A stretch of DNA of 64,000 bases. Origin: Thermoplasmata archaeon. Lineage in GTDB: Archaea; Thermoplasmatota; Thermoplasmata; Lutacidiplasmatales; SKW197. Positions 55,464 through 63,769 of the stretch are shown here, one piece after another (the stretch's first letter is position 1; every line of letters starts with the position of its first letter). Both the position numbers and the translations under genes were made by a program. The DNA is taken from assembly GCA_026414225.1 (NCBI GenBank), contig JAOAJK010000003.1:1-64000 (forward strand). Reading direction: 5' to 3'. The notes under the pieces were generated by a model that ran no database searches, was not told the origin of the DNA, and saw only the letters and a list, made by a program, of their open reading frames with translations.

Positions 55464-57103
55464 GAAAGCTCCTTCCCCTTCTTCTGGTGCTCATCTTCGC
55501 CCTTCCCGTGTCCGCAGCCCACGATGGTCCCCAGGCAGCAACCACATATGATTTCAGGGTTGAGCAGGAAATTGCTACCTGTGATATCCAGAAGGATGGC
55601 TCTGCCATAATCTCCTACCAGATCACATTTCAGAATCATGCGACGATCGATTATGTGGACATCGGAATGCCAAACAAATACTATGATTTAAGCACGGTCT
55701 CGGCAACCCTCTACACTGGCTCGTTCGCCCCCGTTGAACTTTCGGGAATCAAAAAATCCTCAGCCATTGAGTGCGGTTACGAGATTCCCATTCCATCCCA
55801 GTACCAGACACTCCCTTATCTCCACATTGATACCAGCTGCAGGGTCACAAGAATGGTGTATCCCGATACTGAAAATTCCAGCTATGCAAGTGTGGAATTC
55901 TATCCCACCTGGTGGGGCAGCTTCTGCAGGGGAATTGACTTTCTTCAGACCACAATAATTTTTCCAGCAAACTTCACGGACCCGAATGCGACAAAGTGGC
56001 ACCATCAGACCCCTGACTGGATGCGGATTGAAAACGGGAGGATAAAATTCACCTGGAACTCAAGCGGGAATTACGAGCACAAGTATGGAGTTTCATTTCC
56101 GAGGACTGCGGTCACAAAGGTTTTTGAGCCAGAGCAGCCGAGTTTCTGGGATATCTTTCTGAATGACTTTGTTTTTTACATTCCCTATTACTGCTGCAGC
56201 TACGCACCATTCTTCATCGTATTAGGTATCGTTGGTTTTGCCATGATATCGTCCTGGCGGAGCAGGATGCAGTATCTGCCGCCGAGCGTGGGGGTTGAGG
56301 GAATGGGAATAAAGTACGGGCTAACTGCACCGGAAGCCGCGGTGTTGCTCAATCTCCCGCTCAACAAGATTGTGAACATGGTCTTCTTCGGAATGTACAG
56401 AAAAGGGGTAATTTCAGTTGAGAGCCGTTCCCCGCTCCAGCTCCGTGTGCTGAGAACCGACTACGAGGGTCTCCATCCATATGAGGTCGGCTTCCGTGCT
56501 GCAATAAAGCCAGATGGTACAATAGACGAAGAAATTTTGAAAAGCGCTACTGTGCAATTGATAAAGGATGTGGAAACCAAGATGCGGGGCTTTTCAAGAA
56601 AGGAAACCGCAAATTACTACAGGCAGATTACAAAGAAGGCATGGGAGCAGGTGAGGGCCGCCCAGATGGACGATGCGAAGCTCAAGATTCTCGAGGACAA
56701 CTTTGAGTGGATGTACATGGATGACAAATTCGACAGGGAATTGAAGAGAAACTATGGTGCTGGCTACTACAGAACGCCCCACTGGTATCCGTTCTTCTAC
56801 CCGCGAGTTGCGTATGTTGCCCCATCGCCCTCCACCCGTGCTCCGGCGCCCTCCCCAGCGGCACCGTCGCTTCCGAGACTTCCCGGCTCGGATTTTGCAA
56901 ACCAGATTGTTTCAGGGATTCAGAATTCTGCAAACCAGTTTGTGAGAAATGTTACAGGGTTCACCAGCGGCGTCTCGGAGGTAACCAATCCCCAACCTGC
57001 ATACTCTGGGGGTACCAGGACAGGTGGCTTTGGTGGAGGTGGTTGCGCCTGTGCGTGTGCGTGTGCGGGCTGTGCGTGTGCGTGTGCTGGAGGTGGAAGA
57101 TGA
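55457..57103 (+). CDS. DUF2207-like membrane protein ending in a Cys-Ala repeat tail
   Basis: 548 residues from the ATG at 55457 (SD GGAGGA). A signal peptide (MVRKLLPLLLVLIFALPVSA), an extracellular beta domain (to about 230), one membrane segment (FFIVLGIVGFAMI, about 240-265) and a cytosolic part with a winged-helix-like unit near LTAPEAAVLLNLPLNKIVNM are in the order of DUF2207 proteins. A Pro/Ser-rich linker follows, then GGTRTGGFGGGG and the last 19 residues CACACACAGCACACAGGGR with seven Cys. That tail is cytosolic by topology and looks like a maturation substrate: the very next gene, overlapping by 4 nt, encodes a peptide-modifying type of radical SAM enzyme. The tail could also bind metal directly. 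Confidence 0.85.
   Translation: MVRKLLPLLLVLIFALPVSAAHDGPQAATTYDFRVEQEIATCDIQKDGSAIISYQITFQNHATIDYVDIGMPNKYYDLSTVSATLYTGSFAPVELSGIKKSSAIECGYEIPIPSQYQTLPYLHIDTSCRVTRMVYPDTENSSYASVEFYPTWWGSFCRGIDFLQTTIIFPANFTDPNATKWHHQTPDWMRIENGRIKFTWNSSGNYEHKYGVSFPRTAVTKVFEPEQPSFWDIFLNDFVFYIPYYCCSYAPFFIVLGIVGFAMISSWRSRMQYLPPSVGVEGMGIKYGLTAPEAAVLLNLPLNKIVNMVFFGMYRKGVISVESRSPLQLRVLRTDYEGLHPYEVGFRAAIKPDGTIDEEILKSATVQLIKDVETKMRGFSRKETANYYRQITKKAWEQVRAAQMDDAKLKILEDNFEWMYMDDKFDRELKRNYGAGYYRTPHWYPFFYPRVAYVAPSPSTRAPAPSPAAPSLPRLPGSDFANQIVSGIQNSANQFVRNVTGFTSGVSEVTNPQPAYSGGTRTGGFGGGGCACACACAGCACACAGGGR
57050..57088 (+). repeat. TGTGCG simple repeat encoding the Cys-Ala tail
   Basis: Hexamer TGTGCG repeats three and then nearly three more times around a GGC codon. 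In its own frame it reads Cys-Ala; in the radical SAM frame it reads CVCVCGLCVCVC and is open, so a slip here would fuse the two proteins. The final GGAGGTGG doubles as Gly-Gly-Gly codons and the ribosome-binding site of the next gene. Confidence 0.8.
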
Positions 57104-58458
57104 CGGTGAGAAGTTTTCTGAAAAGGGTTTTCGGGAGGAAAAAACCACTACCGCCTGGGATGCATCATTTTTATGGAAAGGGGGAATTTGAGGGTGCAAG
57201 GTTTCATATCCGCATAGAGCCGGGGGGAAAGGCAGTGCTTATAATTAACGCTGCCCGGGTGCTCCATCTGAATGCAACGGCTGCGGAGTATGCCCTCGCA
57301 ATATTGTCTGGCAAGAACAGTGACGAAGTGATGAGGGAGATAAGGGCAAGATACAGGGTGGGAAAGAGGAGGGCAGCGGAGGACGAGAAAAGGATGCGGG
57401 AAACAATCACAGCCCTCGTTAAAAATCCAGATATTTGCCCGATTTCCTACCTGGATGTGGAGGTTGTGGAACCGTTCACTACCCCAGTTTCGGCCCCATA
57501 CAGAATGGACCTGGCCCTCACCTACAGGTGCAATGACCGGTGCCTGCACTGCTATGTGGGTGAGCGGGCAAAGAAAGAGATGAAACTTGACGAGTGGTTG
57601 AAGGTGATAGATAAACTTCACGGCATCGGTGTGCCCCACATTGTTTTTACTGGCGGCGAGCCGACGCTCTACGAGGGGCTCGAGAAGCTGATTGAACGGG
57701 CTGAAAAACTAGGAATTGTCACAGGACTGAACACGAACGGAAGAAAACTTGCGGACAGAAACTATCTGAACAAGCTCGTGGAGGCAGGGCTCGACCATGT
57801 CCAGATAACCGTGGAATCCGCGGACAGGGAGATCCACAACAAAATGGTGCAGGCAGATGCATTTGACGAAACGATTCAGGGGCTGAAAAATGCGCTTGAC
57901 ACCCACCTTTATGTGCTCACCAACACCACAATCACCAAACTGAACAAGGATACAATTGAGCAGACAGTGAAGTTTCTCCATGGACTTGGAGTGAAAAACT
58001 TTGCCTGTAACGGGTTGATTTACTCGGGAAGAGGCGAGGGGTGCGAAATTGGACTCGATGAAAAGGAATTGATAGAGCCAGTTATGAAGGCGAAGATGAC
58101 TGCCATCTCGCTCGGAATGCGCTTCATCTGGTACACGCCAACCCAGTACTGCAACTTCAACCCGGTTACCCAAGGGGTAGGTGCAAAGCAGTGTTCTGCC
58201 GCAAAGAGCAACATGTGCATAGAGCCAGATGGAGCAGTAATACCGTGCCAGAGTTATTATGAGAGCGTGGGCAACATTCTCAAGGACCCCTGGGAAAAAA
58301 TCTGGAATGCCGGGCTTTGCAGGGAAATCCGGGAAAGAGGCTATGCTCCTGACAAATGCAGGAAATGTCCAGATTTCAATATATGCGGCGCCGGCTGCCC
58401 CCTATACTTGAAGAAGACCGGAACAGTGTGTCAGAGCCCGACTGGGGGTGCAGTTTGA
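57100..58458 (+). CDS. PqqD-like / radical SAM / SPASM peptide-modifying enzyme
   Basis: 452 residues from the ATG at 57100, which overlaps the preceding stop as ATGA. Residues about 25-120 resemble a PqqD/RRE peptide-recognition domain (VLHLNATAAEYALAILSGKNSDEVMREI). The radical SAM core has LTYRCNDRCLHCYVG (CxxxCxxC, about 144) and FTGGEPTLY. The C-terminal SPASM domain (about 365-440) has CIEPDGAVIPCQSYYE and CRKCPDFNICGAGCPL for auxiliary Fe-S clusters. This layout belongs to enzymes that modify ribosomally made peptides or proteins (PqqE, sactionine and thioether synthases). The coupled Cys-Ala tail is the obvious candidate substrate. The track's longer start reads through the repeat in another frame and is rejected. 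Confidence 0.9.
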   Translation: MTVRSFLKRVFGRKKPLPPGMHHFYGKGEFEGARFHIRIEPGGKAVLIINAARVLHLNATAAEYALAILSGKNSDEVMREIRARYRVGKRRAAEDEKRMRETITALVKNPDICPISYLDVEVVEPFTTPVSAPYRMDLALTYRCNDRCLHCYVGERAKKEMKLDEWLKVIDKLHGIGVPHIVFTGGEPTLYEGLEKLIERAEKLGIVTGLNTNGRKLADRNYLNKLVEAGLDHVQITVESADREIHNKMVQADAFDETIQGLKNALDTHLYVLTNTTITKLNKDTIEQTVKFLHGLGVKNFACNGLIYSGRGEGCEIGLDEKELIEPVMKAKMTAISLGMRFIWYTPTQYCNFNPVTQGVGAKQCSAAKSNMCIEPDGAVIPCQSYYESVGNILKDPWEKIWNAGLCREIRERGYAPDKCRKCPDFNICGAGCPLYLKKTGTVCQSPTGGAV

Positions 58459-59177
58459 GGGCTGAGCAGTGGGATGAATTCTTTGTTTACCAGGCAGGAT
58501 GGGGGAAAAGTGCGAGGGAATTTGTATACAGGCACACGGACCTCTACAGGGCAGAAAATGTGCTGGAGCTCGGATGTGGGACAGGAGTTATCACACGGGA
58601 AATTGCGGAGAGAACAGAGGGCAAGGTCGTTGCGGTTGACATAAACAAAGAATTTCTGGGGATTGCGGGGAGAAGGGTGAAGGAGAAAAATGTGGAGTTT
58701 CTGGAAATGGATGCCCATTCCCTTGATTTTCCGGACCGCACATTTGACAGAATTTACTTTGCAAATTTTTTGCTCTGGGCCAGGGTGCCAGACAAGGTAT
58801 TTTCAGAGATTGCCAGGACACTCAAACCCTCTGGATATCTGGGAATTCTCTCCGAGCCAGATTATGGTGGAAGGGTGGATTATCCCTGCGAGGGCATCTG
58901 GGAGAGGGTGGTGCTGAAGCTGAAGGAGGAGGGGGCTAACCCGTTCATCGGCCGCAGGTTGCGGGAGCTCTGCAGAAACCATGGATTTGAGGTGAAGCTC
59001 GATGCTTTGCAGGGAATGTTTGCACCTGAAGAAATTCAAAGATGCTATGAATTTGAGGCAGAGTTCGCTGGAATCCCGGAGAAAGAACTTGAGATTGCGA
59101 GAAAAGCGGTGAACCAGAGAATTGCATTTCTTATTATGCCTGTGATTTACGGGTACGGGTGGAGGAGGGAAGATTAG
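58455..59177 (+). CDS. class I SAM-dependent methyltransferase
   Basis: A Rossmann-type methyltransferase of about 240 residues. Motif I is VLELGCGTGVITREIAE, the acidic loop VVAVDINKEF, motif II-like DRIYFANFLLWARV and LKPSGYLGILSEPDYGG follow. Acceptor unknown. The track begins 103 nt inside the radical SAM gene. I chose the TTG at 58455, which overlaps that stop as TTGA and follows GGGGGTG; a GTG at 58428 is the alternative. The tight coupling suggests it acts with the radical SAM enzyme, for example on the same protein tail. Confidence 0.82.
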   Translation: MRAEQWDEFFVYQAGWGKSAREFVYRHTDLYRAENVLELGCGTGVITREIAERTEGKVVAVDINKEFLGIAGRRVKEKNVEFLEMDAHSLDFPDRTFDRIYFANFLLWARVPDKVFSEIARTLKPSGYLGILSEPDYGGRVDYPCEGIWERVVLKLKEEGANPFIGRRLRELCRNHGFEVKLDALQGMFAPEEIQRCYEFEAEFAGIPEKELEIARKAVNQRIAFLIMPVIYGYGWRRED

Positions 59178-59219
59178 CTCCCCTCATGCGGTTGAAGTGT
59201 CCACACCCTTTTCAAAATC

Positions 59220-59226
59220 TCTATAT
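59220..59226 (+). promoter_or_regulatory. TATA box for the PP-loop/ferredoxin gene
   Basis: TCTATAT is centred about 27 nt before the ATG at 59250. The gene can thus be transcribed separately from the radical SAM cluster. Confidence 0.45.
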
Positions 59227-59249
59227 CCTCTCCTTCCTTTTCCTTCCTG

Positions 59250-61106
59250 ATGCGTAAATCCCACGAGCGTTCTGGCTTACTCTTCTGGTGCCGTAACTGC
59301 AACATTCCCCTGATTGCTGAGAAATGCGGCATCTGTGGAATGAGTGGGAGCAAAATCCTGCTCCACCATGGCATGGAAATCCGGCCAGGGTTCGATTACA
59401 CTCTTCGACGGATAAACCGTATTCTTGAGGAAAATTATGGGGTGAGCGATGCCCTGGGGCATAAACTCGTGCTCCTCCACAAGATTGCTGGAATTGACCG
59501 AGCTGAGGAAATTATCGTGGACGGGGAGATTTTCGGGACCATCGCCTACATTCCAGAGCAGAGAAAATTCACGGTTACCCTCAGGAGTTACGGTGCCCAC
59601 CTCCTGCGTCAGGAAGGGGCAAATAAAAACCTGGCAGTTGTGGATGAAAGGGCACTGAAGCGGCATCTCAAAAACGGCTGGCTTTACCCGCACGAAATTC
59701 TCAGCTTGCATGATGTTTCTGGCACTGCGGATACAATTCTTGCAATAGGAAAATTCACGGGCGTTGGTGTGCCCAAATTCAAGGATGCAGGGAATCTACC
59801 AGAGAAGTGCATGAGGGTGAGAGATATCGGAAAATGGGAAAACCACCGCAAAAAATCCACAGTTGAGACCATGGTAAGGGGAAATGAGGGCGCTCTGAAA
59901 GCCCTCGAGCAGAAAGCAGTTGCGGAGATAAAGGGTGTGATTGCTAGATTTCCGGGCCATGAAATTGGGGTATCATTCAGCGGGGGAAAAGACAGTGCGG
60001 TGGCAATGCATCTGCTGGGCATCTGCCTGGAAAATTTCTTCGTGCTTTTCGTGGACACAGGGCTCGAGTTCCCCGAGACGGTTGAATATGTCGAAAAGAT
60101 TGCTGGTGGGAGAAAACTTTACATTTTAAAGCCAGAAACCCCGTTCTGGTCTCTCGTGGAAGAGATGGGCCCGCCTGCAAAGGACTACAGGTGGTGCTGC
60201 AAGGTATGCAAACTGGCTCCCGTTGCAAAATTTGCTGCAGAGCATCATCAAAAAATTGTGTGCATCGAGGGAAGGCGGAAGGCAGAGTCGTTTGCGAGGG
60301 AGCACATAGAACTGGTCGAGCAGAACCCGTTTGTTCCAGGCCAGATACTCGTAAATCCGATCAGGGACTGGAGTGCCTTTCATGTCTGGCTCTATATTCT
60401 GTGGCGGAAAATTGATGTCAATCCCCTTTACCATCAGGATTTTGAGAGGATTGGATGCTACCTGTGCCCTGCGGAACATGCATGCGAGTTCGAGGAGGTA
60501 GCAAATCTCCACCGTGAGAGGTATGATAAATGGATTGAGTTTCTAAAGAAGTGGGGCAGGTCGCAGGGGCTCCCAGACAGCTTCTGGGAAAACGGTGTCT
60601 GGCGATGGAGAACACCTCCGAAGAAAATCGGAGCGGATGGTGGAGAGAGAGTAGAAATGAAGGTGAGAGAAACCGTCACCTGCAATGGCGAAGCAATCCT
60701 TGACGGGAGGTTTCCGTTTCCGCCTGAAACCCAGGAGATCGCGGAGAATTCCCTTGGCATCCTTGGTGAGACCCTCAGAAGGCATGAAGCCATAATTGTG
60801 AAAACGGGCAGGGCAAGGATTCTTTTCTTTCCCAATGCGGATTTTTCTGTGGTCTCTGATGAAAGGGCATCAGCGGAAAAGGCACTTTTGCTGATGGTCC
60901 AGCAGCTTTTGAGAGCAAGGTTCTGCACCTCTTGCAGGATATGCGTGAGGGCCTGCACTGCAAAGGCGATAAGGATAAAGGGCGGAAAGCCGGAATATAA
61001 TCTGAAGGCCTGCAGACGATGTCTGAAATGCATTGGGAGTTGTGTGGTCGCACGCTACTATGATAAGAGGGTGGGAATTGAGGTCACAAGCTCACGGTTG
61101 CCCTGA
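59250..61106 (+). CDS. PAPS-reductase-like ATP pyrophosphatase with zinc ribbon, PUA-like and ferredoxin domains
   Basis: 618 residues. A zinc ribbon (C14, C17, C26, C29), a PUA-like region (about 70-165), a PP-loop domain with SFSGGKDSAVAMHL (about 244) and CKVCKLAP, then GCYLCPAEH. The C terminus is a 2[4Fe-4S] ferredoxin (CTSCRICVRACTAKAI and CRRCLKCIGSCVV). The same fusion occurs in methanogens, where it is labelled PAPS reductase although the substrate is unsettled. PUA plus PP-loop also suits sulfur transfer to RNA, and the ferredoxin suits reduction. Leaderless promoter. It converges on the methylthiotransferase gene with a 15-nt overlap. Confidence 0.85.
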   Translation: MRKSHERSGLLFWCRNCNIPLIAEKCGICGMSGSKILLHHGMEIRPGFDYTLRRINRILEENYGVSDALGHKLVLLHKIAGIDRAEEIIVDGEIFGTIAYIPEQRKFTVTLRSYGAHLLRQEGANKNLAVVDERALKRHLKNGWLYPHEILSLHDVSGTADTILAIGKFTGVGVPKFKDAGNLPEKCMRVRDIGKWENHRKKSTVETMVRGNEGALKALEQKAVAEIKGVIARFPGHEIGVSFSGGKDSAVAMHLLGICLENFFVLFVDTGLEFPETVEYVEKIAGGRKLYILKPETPFWSLVEEMGPPAKDYRWCCKVCKLAPVAKFAAEHHQKIVCIEGRRKAESFAREHIELVEQNPFVPGQILVNPIRDWSAFHVWLYILWRKIDVNPLYHQDFERIGCYLCPAEHACEFEEVANLHRERYDKWIEFLKKWGRSQGLPDSFWENGVWRWRTPPKKIGADGGERVEMKVRETVTCNGEAILDGRFPFPPETQEIAENSLGILGETLRRHEAIIVKTGRARILFFPNADFSVVSDERASAEKALLLMVQQLLRARFCTSCRICVRACTAKAIRIKGGKPEYNLKACRRCLKCIGSCVVARYYDKRVGIEVTSSRLP

Positions 61107-62321
61107 TATCAAGTAGATATCCGTTGCCCCCACAATCCTTACATCCACGAAACTCCCGAGCTTCACTTCCCGTTCGATTATTACTGGCTTGTAATCCACC
61201 GTCCTTGCTATGAAAGTGCCGCCCTTTCCTCTCTCGCAAACCAGCACCTTCTCCTCCTTGCCTATCCTCTTTTCTAGATTTTTGCGGCTTACCTGGAACC
61301 TCAACTCCACAAGCTGCCTCGAGCGTTCTTTCACAATTCTTTCCGTGATTGGCTTCAGCCGTGCTGCGGGTGTGCCAGGCCTCGGTGAGAACCGTGTCAC
61401 ATTCACGATGTCCGGCTTGACTCTTTCTATAATCTTCAACGATGCATCGAAATCCGCTTCCTCCTCCGAGGGGTAGCCAACAATTATGTCGGTGGAGAGA
61501 GTAAACTTCCAGAATTTTTCCCTGAATGCATTTACAATTCTAGCGAAATCTTCAACCGTGTGGTCGCGGTGCATGTGTGCGAGAATTCTGTCGGAGCCCG
61601 ACTGGAGGGGCAGGTGCAGGAACTTGAAGACCTTCCTGTGAGCATAGGAGGAAACGAGGGCAGGAAGCAGGGGAAGCACGCTCCGCGGGTTCATCATTCC
61701 TACTCTCAACCTGAAATCCCCCTTGATACCCGCAATCTCTCCGATGCATTCTGCCAGATTCGTGCCTCTGTCAATACCGTAGGCAGCGGTGTCCTGGGCT
61801 GTGAGCCGTATCTCCCTCGCACCCTTCCGGACACAGAGACCTACTTCCCTTTTCAACTCCTCAAGTGGCACGCTTTTGATTTTTCCCCTTGCAATCCTGG
61901 TGATGCAGTAACTGCAGCGGCCCGTGCATCCACTTGCAATCGGCACTGCGGCCACAACATCGTTCACCCGCGGTTCTGGCAAAATTTTTTCACCCGAGAG
62001 GCCAAGGACCCTCAGAATCTCCCCGTAATCGCCAGGGCGTAACAAAATTGCGTCAGGAGCAAAACTTCTCACGAGACCTGGCTGAGCCGAAGCCATGCAG
62101 CCCGTGATAACCAGGATTTTTTCGTATTCCCGCAGTTTCCTGATTCTTGAAATCATGTGCCGCTCCGTGGTGTCTATTACGGTGCAGGTGCCGAGGATCA
62201 GGAGGTCCGCAGTTTCTGGTTTTTTCACAATTTTCCAGCCAGCTGCCACGAGCCCTCTAGCTAATGCCTCATTTTCTGCGGTGTTGAGCGTGCAGCCGTA
62301 GGCTTCCATGTAAACCTTCAT
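61092..62321 (-). CDS. tRNA N6-threonylcarbamoyladenosine methylthiotransferase (archaeal e-MtaB type)
   Basis: 409 residues with the full methylthiotransferase plan. An N-terminal UPF0004 domain supplies three Cys (EAYGCTLN, LGTCTV, TGCMAS). A radical SAM core follows with SGCTGRCSYCITR (about 135), then a C-terminal TRAM domain (KVLVCERGKGGTFIARTVDYKPV). The enzyme converts t6A37 to ms2t6A37 in tRNAs for ANN codons, which include Lys. The tRNA-Lys(UUU) of this window is a likely substrate. A TTAAATAAC box 26 nt upstream fits a leaderless ATG. Confidence 0.93.
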   Translation of the reverse strand: MKVYMEAYGCTLNTAENEALARGLVAAGWKIVKKPETADLLILGTCTVIDTTERHMISRIRKLREYEKILVITGCMASAQPGLVRSFAPDAILLRPGDYGEILRVLGLSGEKILPEPRVNDVVAAVPIASGCTGRCSYCITRIARGKIKSVPLEELKREVGLCVRKGAREIRLTAQDTAAYGIDRGTNLAECIGEIAGIKGDFRLRVGMMNPRSVLPLLPALVSSYAHRKVFKFLHLPLQSGSDRILAHMHRDHTVEDFARIVNAFREKFWKFTLSTDIIVGYPSEEEADFDASLKIIERVKPDIVNVTRFSPRPGTPAARLKPITERIVKERSRQLVELRFQVSRKNLEKRIGKEEKVLVCERGKGGTFIARTVDYKPVIIEREVKLGSFVDVRIVGATDIYLISGQP

Positions 62322-62343
62322 CCGGAAAAATAAGAGGACTGGT

Positions 62344-62353
62344 GTTATTTAAG
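62344..62353 (-). promoter_or_regulatory. TATA box for the methylthiotransferase gene
   Basis: CCTTAAATAA on the minus strand is centred about 27 nt before the ATG at 62321. Confidence 0.5.
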
Positions 62354-62433
62354 GATTGGGTAGGGGAAAAGTGTGGAGGCCGTTAGAGAAATCATTTTAT
62401 CTGTCTACCTATTGGGGTGCTTGAGGTGAAATT

Positions 62434-63759
62434 ATGGAAGTCCCAAAAATAGTTCAGGTTCCCCCAGGGAAAAAGGCAAAGAAGGTTGTTGAGGAGGATA
62501 CAAAATACATTGCCACCAGCACAAAAACATCGCCGGTTGTTGCTGCAAGGGCGAAGAATGCAATCGTTGAGGATGTGGATGGTAATATCTACATTGACTT
62601 CAGTGCAGGCATAGGTGTTCTCAACCTCGGGCACTGTCATCCTGCGGTGGTGGAGGCTGTCAAAACCCAGGCAGAAAAGTTGATGCACTTTGCAGGCACA
62701 GATTTTTACTATGAATTCCAGGTTGAACTCGCGAAGAAATTGTGTGCAATAACACCTGGCAAATTTGCAAAGAAGGTGTTTTACACCAACAGCGGTGCTG
62801 AGAGCAATGAAGCGGCAATAAAGCTGGCAAGATGGAGCACCCAGAGGAAGCAGTTCATCGCATTTATCGGCGCCTTCCATGGAAGAACAATGGGCGCTCT
62901 GGCACTCACCGCAAGTAAGCCCGTGCAGCGGAACAGGTATTTCCCAGTGATGCCAGGGGTCAACCACATTCCCTATGCCTACTGCTACAGGTGCAGGTAC
63001 AAGCTGGAATATCCCTCCTGTGACCTCTGGTGCGCAAAAATCCTGGATGAGGTTTACCTTGACACCTTCATTCCCCCAGATGAGGTAGCAGGAATTTTTG
63101 TGGAACCGGTTCAGGGAGAGGGTGGCTACATCGTGCCCCCCAAAGAGTTCTTACCTGAGCTGAAAAAGATTGCCGAAAAACATGACATTCTGTTCATTGA
63201 TGATGAGGTCCAGGCGGGTTTCGGGAGGACAGGAAAAATGTTTGGCATAGAGCATTTTGGCGTTGTCCCCGATATAGTTTCAATAGCGAAGGCGATGGGC
63301 TCAGGGATTCCCATAGGTGCAATTGTGTTCAATGCCAAGTATGACTGGGGGGTCGAAGGGTCACACTCCAACACCTACGGAGGTAACTTGGTGGCCTGTG
63401 CAGCCGCAAGTGCGACAATTGATGTCATCCAGAAAGAGAAACTTACCTCCAGGGCAGAGAAACTTGGAAAGGTGATGAAGAAACGGCTGGATGAGATGAA
63501 GGACAGGTATGAGCTGATTGGCGATGTCAGGGGACTCGGTCTCATGCAGGCAACGGAGTTTGTGAAGAGCAGGAAGACAAAGGAGTATGCAAAGAAGGAA
63601 AGAGACCAGATTGTGGAACTCGCTTACAAGCGCGGGCTCATATTGCTCCCGTGCGGCAGGTCAGGGATTAGGTACATCCCGCCACTGACAATCGAAGAGG
63701 AATACCTTGATAAGGGACTGGATGTGCTGGAATCCTGCATAAAGGATGCTTCAAAATGA
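62434..63759 (+). CDS. class III PLP aminotransferase / amino-acid racemase-like
   Basis: 441 residues of the GabT/ornithine-aminotransferase fold. Landmarks are DFSAGIGVLNLGHCHPAVVEA, FYTNSGAESNEAAIKLAR, FIGAFHGRTMGAL, IFVEPVQGEGGY, FIDDEVQAGFGRTGKM and the PLP lysine in SIAKAMGSGIPIGA. An inserted Cys-rich loop (YAYCYRCRYKLEYPSCDLWC) is seen in the archaeal branch that includes broad-specificity amino-acid racemases as well as GABA aminotransferases, so the reaction is uncertain. The start follows TTGAGGTG. The next gene begins 11 nt later, probably in the same transcript. Confidence 0.9.
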   Translation: MEVPKIVQVPPGKKAKKVVEEDTKYIATSTKTSPVVAARAKNAIVEDVDGNIYIDFSAGIGVLNLGHCHPAVVEAVKTQAEKLMHFAGTDFYYEFQVELAKKLCAITPGKFAKKVFYTNSGAESNEAAIKLARWSTQRKQFIAFIGAFHGRTMGALALTASKPVQRNRYFPVMPGVNHIPYAYCYRCRYKLEYPSCDLWCAKILDEVYLDTFIPPDEVAGIFVEPVQGEGGYIVPPKEFLPELKKIAEKHDILFIDDEVQAGFGRTGKMFGIEHFGVVPDIVSIAKAMGSGIPIGAIVFNAKYDWGVEGSHSNTYGGNLVACAAASATIDVIQKEKLTSRAEKLGKVMKKRLDEMKDRYELIGDVRGLGLMQATEFVKSRKTKEYAKKERDQIVELAYKRGLILLPCGRSGIRYIPPLTIEEEYLDKGLDVLESCIKDASK

Positions 63760-63769
63760 GGTGCTGCAG

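Noticed and set aside
57043-57099. 19-residue Cys/Val-rich N-terminal extension of the radical SAM ORF
   Set aside because: It is the Cys-Ala repeat read in another frame; the ATG at 57100 has the ribosome-binding site and ATGA coupling.
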